A model generated the notes under the pieces. It did no database searches. It saw nothing but the letters and a program-made list of their open reading frames with translations, and was not told where the DNA came from. From positions 496,001-560,000 of the forward strand of contig NZ_JAKIKX010000002.1 of NCBI RefSeq assembly GCF_023283925.1: 64,000 bases of DNA, written 5' to 3'. Numbering within the stretch: position 1 is the stretch's first letter; the number at the start of each line of letters is the position of its first letter. The DNA comes from Shewanella marisflavi. GTDB taxonomy: Bacteria; Pseudomonadota; Gammaproteobacteria; Enterobacterales; Shewanellaceae. Below are positions 56,504 to 64,000 of the stretch, piece after piece. Position numbers and translations under genes: made by a program.

Positions 56504-58246
56504 ATGTCATTAGAAGAAACAAAAGTTAGATTGCTAATTGCTAACGAGACAACAGATAGTTTGCTGGCTCATATTTGTGATTTGTATGTCCAAGAAATAC
56601 GAGTAGATGAGAAGGTCTTAAAAGAGGCGCTGTCTCAGTTGCACAACGCAGGAGAGATTGATCTTGTCGAGATAATGAGAGGAGTTGATAAAAGCTCCAG
56701 TGGATACGATTTTTTCACGATTCTGCATGCCTTTGAAGGCGCGCTGCCTTCGCTCAATGCAAGTGTCGAAGATGTCCTCCGTTGCTTGCTGAACCTCATA
56801 CAACAGGCTGGCAGAGATTTGGCCATTGGTGGAGTCTATGGGGCTTTTCAACGTTTCTGTAGCGTAGAAGCACATCGTCCAAGAGATAGTGTCGCATTTA
56901 TTCTGGAACAAAGTGAACTAAGTGCATATGCCCCTTTTCTTTCCAGCTCAATCCTCGCATACGACTCAGAACGTGTGAACGACGCTATCCAAACGACAGA
57001 AGACCTGATTGCTAGTAAAAATGACACTGTCAGAAGCCAAGCCTATTTTACTTTGGGAAGGCTTAAGGTAGGTGAAACGCAAGCTAATGTCATTTGGAAA
57101 CTACTTAGCAGCAGTGCCAGTGGCGAGCGTGAAAGTGGCTGTTGTGCTTCGATACTTCGAGCGACAATTAACTTTGGAGATACATTCCCATCCTATTGGT
57201 CGCAGATTGAAGAGTTTCTACTTACGTTTGTTGAGGGCGCTCCTCCAGAGGTTCTCTATGAGATATCACATATTGTTGCCTTTCAGCGAGCCGAACTACC
57301 GAAGGACGTTGTAGAGCTTCTGGTAGCCCAGTTAGCCAATGTCTCCCCTGAGCACAAAGGCATCATAGATAACATCGACTATTTATTGGTCAATCTAGTT
57401 GAGAAGGGGGCCTCACCCCTTGCCCTAAAGTTATTAGAATCGATTTTGACTGTGGGCGTGAAGTTCACCCAGTTGAATTACTTTTCCAGAGAGCTACTGA
57501 GCAAGCACCGCGAGCTACTTAATCACATCGTCACAAAGTGGTTTTTGTCTGGTGATTCCACACTTTGTCACGGTGTTTTAGATCTACTTCATTATGTTAC
57601 GGGCAAGGATGTCGAACTAGAGGCAGAAGTGGCATTGCTAGGTGATGAAGTGAAGCAAGTGTTTGTTAGCCACAAAGCTGTCGGTTGGCTGTTTACTCGG
57701 CCTATAGCGGCGGCAAGCTTCATTCTATCTATTTACGAAACTGCTTCGAGATCTACTCGTAAAGAGCTTGAACAGGTTTTGTATGACCCCTTGCTTTTAA
57801 GTTATCCAGGGGAGCTTAAGCGATTCTTTCAATCATGCATTGATAAAGGCTTTCAAGCACACCCATGTGAGCGGTTGCTTGGTAAGCTTCAGGCTTATCA
57901 TTCGGATATTGAAAAAGTCTCTGAATTAAAGGAGTTAACGGCTTCTAGTGAAAATATAAACATTTATTGGAAAGAATTTAATAAGCAAATGCTGGAAGGA
58001 TACGAAGAAGCTTCTACTGGGTCGATTATTGATCTGATAGCAACGAAGCAGACGCTATTGTATGGCAATAGCTCAATTTATTACATGCAATTAGGGGATG
58101 GAGAGCAAGTGCGACAAGAAATGCAAATGCAGTCTTTTTCTCATTCGACTGAAATGCCAAGGTTAAACGTCTTAGACCCAGAGTCACTAGATTACGTTCT
58201 ACGAGTTTACCGTTGTGAGAGAATGAAAGATGAAGTTAATTCTTAA
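56504..58246 (+). CDS. Uncharacterised helical-repeat protein, first gene of a two-gene cassette
   Basis: The 580-residue product is almost wholly alpha-helical in appearance, with repeated helix pairs (for example NDTVRSQAYFTLGRLKVG; ESGCCASILRATINFGD; PPEVLYEISHIVAFQRAELPKDVVELLVAQLANVSPEHKGIID) as in HEAT or armadillo-type solenoids. No signal peptide, membrane helix or catalytic motif is seen. AAGGA precedes the ATG. The base composition is more AT-rich than the neighbouring core genes, suggesting transfer. Its end overlaps the next gene by 17 bases, so the two act together. I do not recognise the family; a scaffold or sensor role is a guess. Confidence 0.85.
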   Translation: MSLEETKVRLLIANETTDSLLAHICDLYVQEIRVDEKVLKEALSQLHNAGEIDLVEIMRGVDKSSSGYDFFTILHAFEGALPSLNASVEDVLRCLLNLIQQAGRDLAIGGVYGAFQRFCSVEAHRPRDSVAFILEQSELSAYAPFLSSSILAYDSERVNDAIQTTEDLIASKNDTVRSQAYFTLGRLKVGETQANVIWKLLSSSASGERESGCCASILRATINFGDTFPSYWSQIEEFLLTFVEGAPPEVLYEISHIVAFQRAELPKDVVELLVAQLANVSPEHKGIIDNIDYLLVNLVEKGASPLALKLLESILTVGVKFTQLNYFSRELLSKHRELLNHIVTKWFLSGDSTLCHGVLDLLHYVTGKDVELEAEVALLGDEVKQVFVSHKAVGWLFTRPIAAASFILSIYETASRSTRKELEQVLYDPLLLSYPGELKRFFQSCIDKGFQAHPCERLLGKLQAYHSDIEKVSELKELTASSENINIYWKEFNKQMLEGYEEASTGSIIDLIATKQTLLYGNSSIYYMQLGDGEQVRQEMQMQSFSHSTEMPRLNVLDPESLDYVLRVYRCERMKDEVNS

Positions 58247-59933
58247 GCAATACTTAGCCTCGCTCAAAGAGCGCAAGGAGTTGGATGCTGTATTACCCGA
58301 TCTATTGAGTAGTATGGGAATGAATGTGTTCATTTCACCGACTCGTGGGGTCAAAGAATACGGTGTTGATATAGCGGCTGTAGGGCAAATAAATGATCAG
58401 AAAGAAAAAGTCTATTTGTTCTCTGTAAAGTCTGGGAACCTTACCCGTGAAACTTGGAATGGAAATGCAGACCAAGCTCTTAGACCCTCGTTAGATGAGA
58501 TTCAGGATTCATTTATTCCCAGTCGTCTACCACCTGAACATAGGGATAAAAAAATAGTCATCTGCTTATGTTTTGGTGGGGATGTTGGTTCAGGAATTAG
58601 GCAAGAGGTCTCTGGCTATGAACAGCGGAATACGCAAGACAATATTTCTTTTGAAGAGTGGAATGGCGATAAGCTCTCTGAGCTTATTCAACAACATTTA
58701 CTGAAAGAGGAACTATTGCCCAACTCTAGTCAGGCTTTGTTAAGAAAATCCTTGGCTTTACTTGAGGAGCCTGAGAGTTCAGACAAACATTTCTCGCGGT
58801 TGATTGATGAAGTTTTGTCAAATGCAACTGATACCGATTCTGTTGCATCGTCAATAACTCGGATTAACGTTTGTTTATGGGTTTTATTTTCCTGGTGTCG
58901 TGACGGTGGAAATTTGGAAGCTGCATACCTTTCATCTGAGCGGGCACTACTCCTAGCTTGGGATAAGGTTAAAGGTTACTACACAGGAAGGAATAAACCC
59001 TCAAAATCATTCGATAGTCTTTTGGATACGTATCAACAAATTACTGACTGTTATGTGGACCGATGTTTAATTCCATATGTTGGACTTAAATACGCGCTCT
59101 CTCATGCGGTTCATTCACCATGCTCTATTGATGTAAACATTAAGCTGTTTGATGTGCTAGGACGTTTGTCGGTCAAAGGCCACTGGATTTTAAACTCACT
59201 ATCAAAGAATTATGCTGAAAATTCGCCAATAGATGGAGAGAGCGAAGAGCAGGAAAAATTACAGATTCGCCTTGAAGAAGTTACTAGGTCAATCAATCTC
59301 TTGGTTGTTAATAATCCAATGTTATTGTCTCCGTACAAAGATTCACAGGCAATTGATCTTGGTTTAGCTTTAACTTTACTTTCAAATAATTCAGAACTTG
59401 ATAGTTTTGTGCAGAGTTGGCTCTCTGGAATCGTCGATAGGTGCACTTTCTCTTTCGAGTGCGATGGCATGTATCCAATCGTGCATAACTCTTATGAAAG
59501 GCTGCTTGAGCATAGAAATAAAGATAAGGCCGATAGTAATTATAAGAATAAAGTTACGGAGGCTAGTATTTTATACCCGCTGTTAACGGTTTTTTGTTCA
59601 CTTTATAAACTAGATACAGTAAGCCAAAATTTGGAAAGGTTTGCCACAGATAAACTTGAACATAGCACGTTACAGTATTGGTATCCAAACCAAAGCAGTG
59701 AACAAGATATGTACTCTAATTCAGATACGCATGGCTCTGCATCAACTGGCTTTCCGATGAATGGGAGAGCGGCGCTAGATCACATAAAGCAAGAATGTGG
59801 CAATGCCGACTCGTTCAAGAGAATGTCAGCCGTTACTAAAGGTAAGGCTCCTTTGATACTAACAGCCTGTCGTTGCTACCGATATCCAGTTCCTTTTCAT
59901 TATCTTGATGACTGGCTCTCAACATCTGAATAA
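58230..59933 (+). CDS. Uncharacterised protein with a nuclease-like N-terminus, second gene of the cassette
   Basis: The 567-residue protein has two parts. Residues 1-130 resemble a PD-(D/E)xK/Mrr-type fold: a helix, a strand and turn with GVKEYGVDIAAVG (D47), and a strand ending YLFSVKSG with K67, in the order D...xxK. The residue two before the lysine is Ser, not Glu or Gln, so activity is uncertain. The remainder is helical and ends in CRCYRYPVPFHY. The gene overlaps the helical-repeat gene by 17 bases. No methylase, toxin or helicase is adjacent. The low G+C matches its partner. Defence against foreign DNA is an inference. Confidence 0.8.
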   Translation: MKLILKQYLASLKERKELDAVLPDLLSSMGMNVFISPTRGVKEYGVDIAAVGQINDQKEKVYLFSVKSGNLTRETWNGNADQALRPSLDEIQDSFIPSRLPPEHRDKKIVICLCFGGDVGSGIRQEVSGYEQRNTQDNISFEEWNGDKLSELIQQHLLKEELLPNSSQALLRKSLALLEEPESSDKHFSRLIDEVLSNATDTDSVASSITRINVCLWVLFSWCRDGGNLEAAYLSSERALLLAWDKVKGYYTGRNKPSKSFDSLLDTYQQITDCYVDRCLIPYVGLKYALSHAVHSPCSIDVNIKLFDVLGRLSVKGHWILNSLSKNYAENSPIDGESEEQEKLQIRLEEVTRSINLLVVNNPMLLSPYKDSQAIDLGLALTLLSNNSELDSFVQSWLSGIVDRCTFSFECDGMYPIVHNSYERLLEHRNKDKADSNYKNKVTEASILYPLLTVFCSLYKLDTVSQNLERFATDKLEHSTLQYWYPNQSSEQDMYSNSDTHGSASTGFPMNGRAALDHIKQECGNADSFKRMSAVTKGKAPLILTACRCYRYPVPFHYLDDWLSTSE

Positions 59934-60093
59934 ATAGTAAATTCAGAGATTTACAGACTCATTTTATAGAAACTAAAACGCCATGGTTACTAGAGAGAGA
60001 CTTACCTCTATTAATCAGGTTCTAGCCACTTTAGCAAAATTTATATTACTTTTTGTCCAGAATATTTTTAAGGCCAGGCTATGTAATAACGTC

Positions 60094-60121
60094 AAATCGA
60101 AGAGACGATTGATACTGGTGT
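60094..60121 (-). repeat. Flanking repeat, right copy (inverted)
   Basis: On the minus strand it reads ACACCAGTA, five variable bases, then CGTCTCTTCGATTT, matching 56304-56332 in 23 bases of two exact blocks. Confidence 0.6.
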
Positions 60122-60222
60122 AATAACATGGGGCCTGCTGCAGGCAATTCAACACAATGAGGGTCAAGGCTAGCATCAACGAAGTAAAAACCTTTACGGC
60201 TAGATGTTTCAAGCCAAAAAAG

Positions 60223-60248
60223 AAAAAGCCTTCATTCGAAGGCTTTTT
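60223..60248 (-). terminator. Terminator of the dioxygenase operon
   Basis: An 11-bp stem (AAAAAGCCTTC / GAAGGCTTTTT) with a 4-base loop and T-rich tail, about 40 bases after the dioxygenase stop. Confidence 0.9.
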
Positions 60249-60287
60249 ATATCTAAAAACAACTTAAGGCAGGTATATGCCCGGAAA

Positions 60288-61199
60288 TCACTCGAGCCAG
60301 GCGTAGGTATCAAGGGCGAGGATTTGTAGTTCAACGCTTTGGTGTAGTCGTAGTGGCGGCTTACTAGCCTCATTAATCCCTTCGCCCTGTCCTGCGCCTA
60401 GGGCGACGTAGAAGGGCAGCAGGTGTTCTATGCTGGGGTGGTTGAACCGGGCGTGTGGGGCCTGGCGCTCGACATCCAGCAGTGCGGGCAGATCTCCTTG
60501 GGAAAGCTTATCAGCAATCCACTGCACGAAGCTTTGCATCTTCTCTACCTTTTGCGGGTCACCGGGTCGGCGAAACAGCTCACCTAAATTGTGGCTGATG
60601 CCACCCGAGCCCAGTACCAATATGCCTTCGGCGCGCAGGGTTTTTATCGCCTGCCCCAGACGGTAGTGATAGCTCGCGCCCCGGCGGCTGTCGATAGAGA
60701 CTAACACCAGTGGGATATCCGCCTCGGGATAGAGGCGGCAGAGCGGCGTCCAGAGTCCGTGGTCCCAACCTAGATCTTTGTCTAACTCTGCTTCAAACCC
60801 GGCGCCTTGCAGAATCTCCGCGACCTCGGCGGCCAGCTTGGGCGCGCCAGGGGCGGGATAGTTCATCCGGTAGAGGGCGTCAGGAAAGCCGTAGAAGTCA
60901 TGCACTGTGCGCGGGGTATCGCCCGATGCGATGCGCACCTTACCGCCAATATCCGTGTGGGCCGAGAACACCAGTATCGCCTTAGGTCTTGGCAGTAGCT
61001 GGCCCAGTTCGGCGAGAAACGCGGCGTTGTCGCTCTCATCTAGGGCCAACATGGGCGAGCCGTGGGAGACAAACAGGCTCGGCATGAGCCCGGCACTGGT
61101 TACAGCCTTTAGCTGCTCGCTCATCTCAGGGGAGATCTGTCTTAAGCTCTTACTTGCGCTCATATTTGTACTCATGTTTGCACTCATGCTTGTACTCAC
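60288..61199 (-). CDS. ygiD: LigB-type (DODA-like) ring-cleaving dioxygenase, YgiD family
   Basis: The 303-residue protein has the class III extradiol pattern: PSLFVSHGSPMLAL (His near 45), VFSAHTDIGGKVRIASGD (His near 83), DLGWDHGLWTPL (His), VLGSGGISHNLGELF (His) and FNHPSIEHLLPFYVALGAG. YgiD has DOPA-dioxygenase activity with Zn or Fe. The extreme N-terminus is a 12-base repeat coding MSTSMSANMSTNMSAS, with a GTG and three in-frame ATGs spaced 12 bases apart; the true start is therefore uncertain, and I give the GTG at 61197-61199. It lies 21 bases after yqjG. Confidence 0.88.
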   Translation of the reverse strand: MSTSMSANMSTNMSASKSLRQISPEMSEQLKAVTSAGLMPSLFVSHGSPMLALDESDNAAFLAELGQLLPRPKAILVFSAHTDIGGKVRIASGDTPRTVHDFYGFPDALYRMNYPAPGAPKLAAEVAEILQGAGFEAELDKDLGWDHGLWTPLCRLYPEADIPLVLVSIDSRRGASYHYRLGQAIKTLRAEGILVLGSGGISHNLGELFRRPGDPQKVEKMQSFVQWIADKLSQGDLPALLDVERQAPHARFNHPSIEHLLPFYVALGAGQGEGINEASKPPLRLHQSVELQILALDTYAWLE

Positions 61200-61220
61200 T
61201 TTTAAACTCTTTTCTGAAAC

Positions 61221-62213
61221 TCATAAGCTAACCTGGGGGCCGACAGGCACTATGCCCGTTGGATTCAGCGCCTTGATCGAATAATACCCCTGCTTGATAT
61301 GCTCGAAATTGACCGTGGCTGCAATGCCATCGAGGGCATAGATACGCTGCAGATAGGCCTGCAGCTGCGGCTTCTGGGCGATCAGCTCACGGTTACACTT
61401 AAACAGGCCATAGTAGGCGACATCGAAGCACACTAAGGTCACGAAGGCGCGAATATCCGACTCGGTCAGTTGCTCGCCGAGCAGGTAGGGGCGACCATCG
61501 CTCAGGGTCTGCTCCAGCTCATCTAGCAGGCTAAAGACGCCTTGGTAAGCTTCTTCGTAGGCAAACTGACTGGTGGCAAAGCCCGCCTTGTAGACACCAT
61601 TGTTGAGCTGATGATAGAGACGCTCATTCAGGCTATCGATATCTTGATGTAGGCCCTGTGGATAGAGGTCCAATACCGGATTTTGTGCCGCGTCGGTAAG
61701 ATGATCGAATGCGCTGTTCAACATGCGTATGATGTCTGCCGACTCATTATTCACTATGACCTGGCGCTGCTTATCCCAGAGTACAGGCACGGTCGCCCTA
61801 CCGGTAAATTGTGGGTCCACCTGAGTATAGAGCTGATGCAGATACTTGTGGCCATTAAGACTGTCACCGTGCTCTAGGTTAGTGTCGTCTCCACCTACTT
61901 TACTGTCTGACGCGCCGCCAAACTGCCAGCCCTGATCCGACAGCACGGGTTTGACCACGCTGACGCTGATAAAGTCAGTTAATCCCTTGAGCGCTCTCAC
62001 CATCAGGGTACGTGAGGCCCAGGGGCAGATATAGGCGACATAGAGATGATAGCGACCCGCCTCCGCCTTGAAACCGCCCTCACCCGTAGGGCCAGCCTTG
62101 CCATCCGGGGTGATCCAGTGGCGAAAACTACTGCCCTGGCGTACAAATCGTCCCTGCTTATCTTGCGCCTGCACAGGTTGCCAGGCCTCAGCCCATTGAC
62201 CATTAACTAACAT
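61221..62213 (-). CDS. yqjG: Glutathionyl-hydroquinone reductase
   Basis: This 330-residue Xi-class glutathione transferase reduces glutathionyl-hydroquinones. The thioredoxin-like domain has FRHWITPDGKAGPTGEGGFKAEAGRYHLYVAYICPWASRTLMVRALKGL with the catalytic cysteine of CPWA near residue 56, then VPVLWDKQRQVIVNNESADIIRM. The helical C-terminal domain has TESDIRAFVTLVCFDVAYYGLFKCN. The ATG at 62211-62213 has AAGGAG seven bases upstream; an ATG seven codons earlier is rejected. It lies between doxX and the dioxygenase gene. Confidence 0.95.
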   Translation of the reverse strand: MLVNGQWAEAWQPVQAQDKQGRFVRQGSSFRHWITPDGKAGPTGEGGFKAEAGRYHLYVAYICPWASRTLMVRALKGLTDFISVSVVKPVLSDQGWQFGGASDSKVGGDDTNLEHGDSLNGHKYLHQLYTQVDPQFTGRATVPVLWDKQRQVIVNNESADIIRMLNSAFDHLTDAAQNPVLDLYPQGLHQDIDSLNERLYHQLNNGVYKAGFATSQFAYEEAYQGVFSLLDELEQTLSDGRPYLLGEQLTESDIRAFVTLVCFDVAYYGLFKCNRELIAQKPQLQAYLQRIYALDGIAATVNFEHIKQGYYSIKALNPTGIVPVGPQVSL

Positions 62214-62327
62214 GGGTGGCTCCTTAACTCTCATTCGACAAGGGTTGAGCAGAATCTATTAGGTAAAAGGCATCAAAATCTATGCTTGGTTCCTGATGCC
62301 TAATATGTGTTACTTAGTCTGTAATGC

Positions 62328-62774
62328 TTAGCTTTTAAGACGCGCAGTCAGTATGGCATCGACCGAGTAGCGTCCGCCGCCCTGCAGCGCCAGTGATAAA
62401 GAAGCCGCCAGTAGAATCAAGGCAAACTCATAGCCGTTATTAGAGACAAACAGGCCGTTACCCAGATGCACCGTCATGGCGACCGCCATAGTGAATGCCG
62501 TCAGCGCAGCAGCGGGTCGAGTGAGTAATCCCAATACCAGCGCCAGACCCCCAAAGAACTCGGCGCTACCCGCCAATAGAGCCATGAGATAACCTGGTTC
62601 AAAGCCGACGCTTGCCATCCACTGCCCTGTACCTTCCAGGCCGTAACCACCAAACCAACCGAAAAGTTTCTGGGCGCCATGGGCGGCCAGGATAAGCCCT
62701 AGGGGCAGGCGCAGTACCAAAGGGGCCAGTCCTGCATCGCTGTTAAGTAGTTTGATTAAGGTTTGCTTGTTCAT
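62328..62774 (-). CDS. DoxX-family membrane protein
   Basis: The 148-residue protein has four membrane segments and the DoxX signature LRLPLGLILAAHGAQKLFGWFGGYGLEGTGQWM, then LMALLAGSAEFFGGLALVLGLLTRPAA. The family is tied to quinone and redox-stress responses. The ATG at 62772-62774 follows GAGGAG. It shares strand and likely regulation with yqjG and the dioxygenase gene. A palindromic element lies upstream (62888-62924). This is not the hvfD-type DoxX, being 52 kb from hvfABC. Confidence 0.93.
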   Translation of the reverse strand: MNKQTLIKLLNSDAGLAPLVLRLPLGLILAAHGAQKLFGWFGGYGLEGTGQWMASVGFEPGYLMALLAGSAEFFGGLALVLGLLTRPAAALTAFTMAVAMTVHLGNGLFVSNNGYEFALILLAASLSLALQGGGRYSVDAILTARLKS

Positions 62775-63081
62775 AATGATCTCCTCAAAGATGTTTGGTT
62801 TGCAGCCTTTCGCTTGGATTAGGTATAAGCCATTGGCCATTCGCTGCCGATGAGGTAAATGTAGCTCTCAACGTCAAATTGATAAACATCGCTATCATTT
62901 AATGATTAGCAACAAAATAGCGATAATAAGTAGAGATGCCAGATAAGGCTTGGAGACTAAAGCTTAGAGATTAAGGCTCAGAGACTCAGGCCGGGGAACT
63001 AAGGCTTAAAAAACCTAGGCTTAGGGCTTAGGGCTTGAGCACAAGAAAGCTGGCTAAAGCGAGAAAGCTAGCCAAAACCAG
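62775..63081. other. Region between the LysR gene and doxX
   Basis: It contains the ATCGCTAT/ATAGCGAT inverted repeat (62888-62924) and, nearer the LysR gene, short tandem pieces of the GGCTTAGG kind (62945-63035) and an inverted pair TGGCTA/TAGCCA (63050-63075) that could be a weak terminator. No gene is seen. Confidence 0.5.
62888..62924. promoter_or_regulatory. Inverted repeat upstream of doxX
   Basis: ATCGCTAT (62888-62895) and its exact inverse ATAGCGAT (62917-62924) are separated by 21 bases of AT-rich sequence, at the expected place for control of the doxX promoter. The adjacent LysR protein is the natural candidate to bind it. Confidence 0.5.
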
Positions 63082-63990
63082 TTAGTCGTCTATCGCATCC
63101 CAGTATGGGGTCTTGCCATAGTATTGGCTCAGGGCGTCGACAAAACAGCGCACCTTGCTGGCGAGAAACTTACGGTGCACATAGACGGCGTATAGGCCAA
63201 AGGGCTCAGGGGCGTAGTCGGTCAAAATCGCCTTGAGTTGACCGCGTCGCAATGCCTTACTTACGAGAAAAGTGGGCTGCACCACTATGCCGCGGCCCGC
63301 AATAGCCGCCTCTACCAGCATGTCGCCGTTGTTACAGGCAAAATCGCTTGGGATCTTGAGCGCAGAGAAATGCTCGCCAAACCGACCAAAGGCCGCACCC
63401 AGATCTGAGTAGCTAAAATGCAGATAGTTGTGATGGACAAGATCCGCCGGGGTCTTGGGTTCACCGCGCTCGGCCAGATATGCTGGCGAGGCGCAGACAA
63501 CTAGCTTGATCGGAGTGAGCTTCTTGGCGATCAGCGAGGAGCTTGAGAGCTGACCTATCCGCAGCGCCACATCGACGCCATCTTCCAACAGATCCACCTT
63601 TTTGTCGGTCAGGGTGATATCTAACTTAACATCAGGATGTTGCTGCTGAAATTTCACGAGTGCGCTTGGCAGGTGATGGATGCCAAAGGACATGGGCGCG
63701 CTGACCTTAAGCAAACCCGAGGCCGTCTCGCTAAGGTTGGTCAAGGCATTATCCATCTCTTCGATATCGATAAGCACCTGCTGACAGCGCTCGACATAGG
63801 CCCTACCCGCCTCGGTCACATTGACCCGCCGCGTGGTGCGATTAAGCAGGCGCACCTTAAGATGCTCCTCAAGCTGAGACACATATTTGCTGACCAACTG
63901 AGAGGAAAGCCCAAGCCTGTCGGCCGCCTTGGTAAAGGAACCCTCCTGCACCACGGCCGTAAAGGCCTTCATGGTATCGATTCTATCCAA
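63082..63990 (-). CDS. LysR-family transcriptional regulator
   Basis: The 302-residue protein has the LysR N-terminal helix-turn-helix (MDRIDTMKAFTAVVQEGSFTKAADRLGLSSQLVSKYVSQLEEHLKVRLLNRTTRRVNVTEAG) and a periplasmic-binding-protein-like effector domain. The RTTRRVN(V)TEAG sequence belongs to the group that regulates quinone, pirin and antibiotic-stress genes. The start appears to be TTG at 63988-63990 with GGAG seven bases upstream; an ATG six codons later would cut into the helix-turn-helix domain. It lies upstream of doxX on the same strand. Confidence 0.93.
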   Translation of the reverse strand: MDRIDTMKAFTAVVQEGSFTKAADRLGLSSQLVSKYVSQLEEHLKVRLLNRTTRRVNVTEAGRAYVERCQQVLIDIEEMDNALTNLSETASGLLKVSAPMSFGIHHLPSALVKFQQQHPDVKLDITLTDKKVDLLEDGVDVALRIGQLSSSSLIAKKLTPIKLVVCASPAYLAERGEPKTPADLVHHNYLHFSYSDLGAAFGRFGEHFSALKIPSDFACNNGDMLVEAAIAGRGIVVQPTFLVSKALRRGQLKAILTDYAPEPFGLYAVYVHRKFLASKVRCFVDALSQYYGKTPYWDAIDD

Positions 63991-64000
63991 GATCCACTCC

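Larger units (their letters stand above)
59934..60287. other. Region after the two-gene cassette
   Basis: About 350 bases: AT-rich up to 60070, then the inverted flanking repeat (60094-60121) and the terminator of the following minus-strand gene. A frame of about 65 codons on the minus strand covers the repeat but has no good ribosome-binding site. I regard it as a remnant or as spurious. Confidence 0.5.

Noticed and set aside
60015..60212. A 65-residue frame on the minus strand after the two-gene cassette
   Set aside because: It covers the flanking repeat and AT-rich sequence and has no clear start signal. It could be a gene remnant but I cannot support it.
62328..62774. DoxX gene as hvfD of the hvf operon
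   Set aside because: It is 52 kb away and sits in a separate quinone-stress neighbourhood.

Overview
The window reads as a chromosome segment of a marine gammaproteobacterium, most likely Shewanella. The grounds are gene orders typical of that genus (cnoX-htpG-recR-ybaB-dnaX-apt; rnm-yciO-scpA-scpB-rluB divergent from a trpEGD(CF)BA operon; yciB-yciI) and the protein sequences as I recognise them. The species is not fixed by what I can see. Most of the window is ordinary core genome with moderate G+C.

Layout. 1-8 kb: proteostasis and DNA maintenance genes on the minus strand (cnoX partial, htpG with a near-perfect sigma-32 promoter, recR, ybaB, a very long dnaX, apt, a DUF454 gene). 8-10.5 kb: a 39-residue membrane protein under a perfect FNR-type box, then an hvfABC operon for a modified copper-binding peptide whose precursor carries eleven EGKCG motifs. 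10.7-17.6 kb: dusC, a DksA/TraR-type zinc-finger gene, a TonB-dependent receptor, a sialidase-like beta-propeller gene ending in a minisatellite, and rluB.

17.55-31.92 kb is a mobile island between rluB and scpB, two genes that would otherwise be adjacent and overlapping. It is bounded by a 20-bp perfect direct repeat (17553-17572 and 31904-31923). It carries a DUF4102-type tyrosine integrase, a complete type I-F CRISPR-Cas operon (cas1, cas2-3, csy1, csy2, csy3, csy4) and an array of 65 intact repeats plus two decayed ones. The duplicated core contains the end of scpB, its stop codon, and the ribosome-binding region and start of rluB, so both host genes stay intact.

31.9-42.2 kb: scpB, scpA, yciO, rnm, then the divergent trp operon with a leader peptide holding three Trp codons and a classic attenuator. 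42.5-54.6 kb: a HAD phosphatase, a CIA30-family protein, an HD-GYP phosphodiesterase, yciB, a YciI-like gene, xthA, a chemoreceptor, a DUF1097 protein, a two-subunit molybdenum hydroxylase (iorAB-like) with its MocA-like and XdhC-like maturation genes, and a metallo-beta-lactamase-fold hydrolase. 54.7-60 kb: a proline iminopeptidase-like gene, then an AT-richer two-gene cassette (a helical-repeat protein and a protein whose N-terminus resembles a PD-(D/E)xK nuclease). This cassette is flanked by related sequences in inverted orientation. I do not recognise it and consider it the best candidate for an undescribed system. 60.3-64 kb: a LigB-type dioxygenase, a glutathionyl-hydroquinone reductase, DoxX and a LysR regulator, which together suggest a quinone/electrophile stress module.
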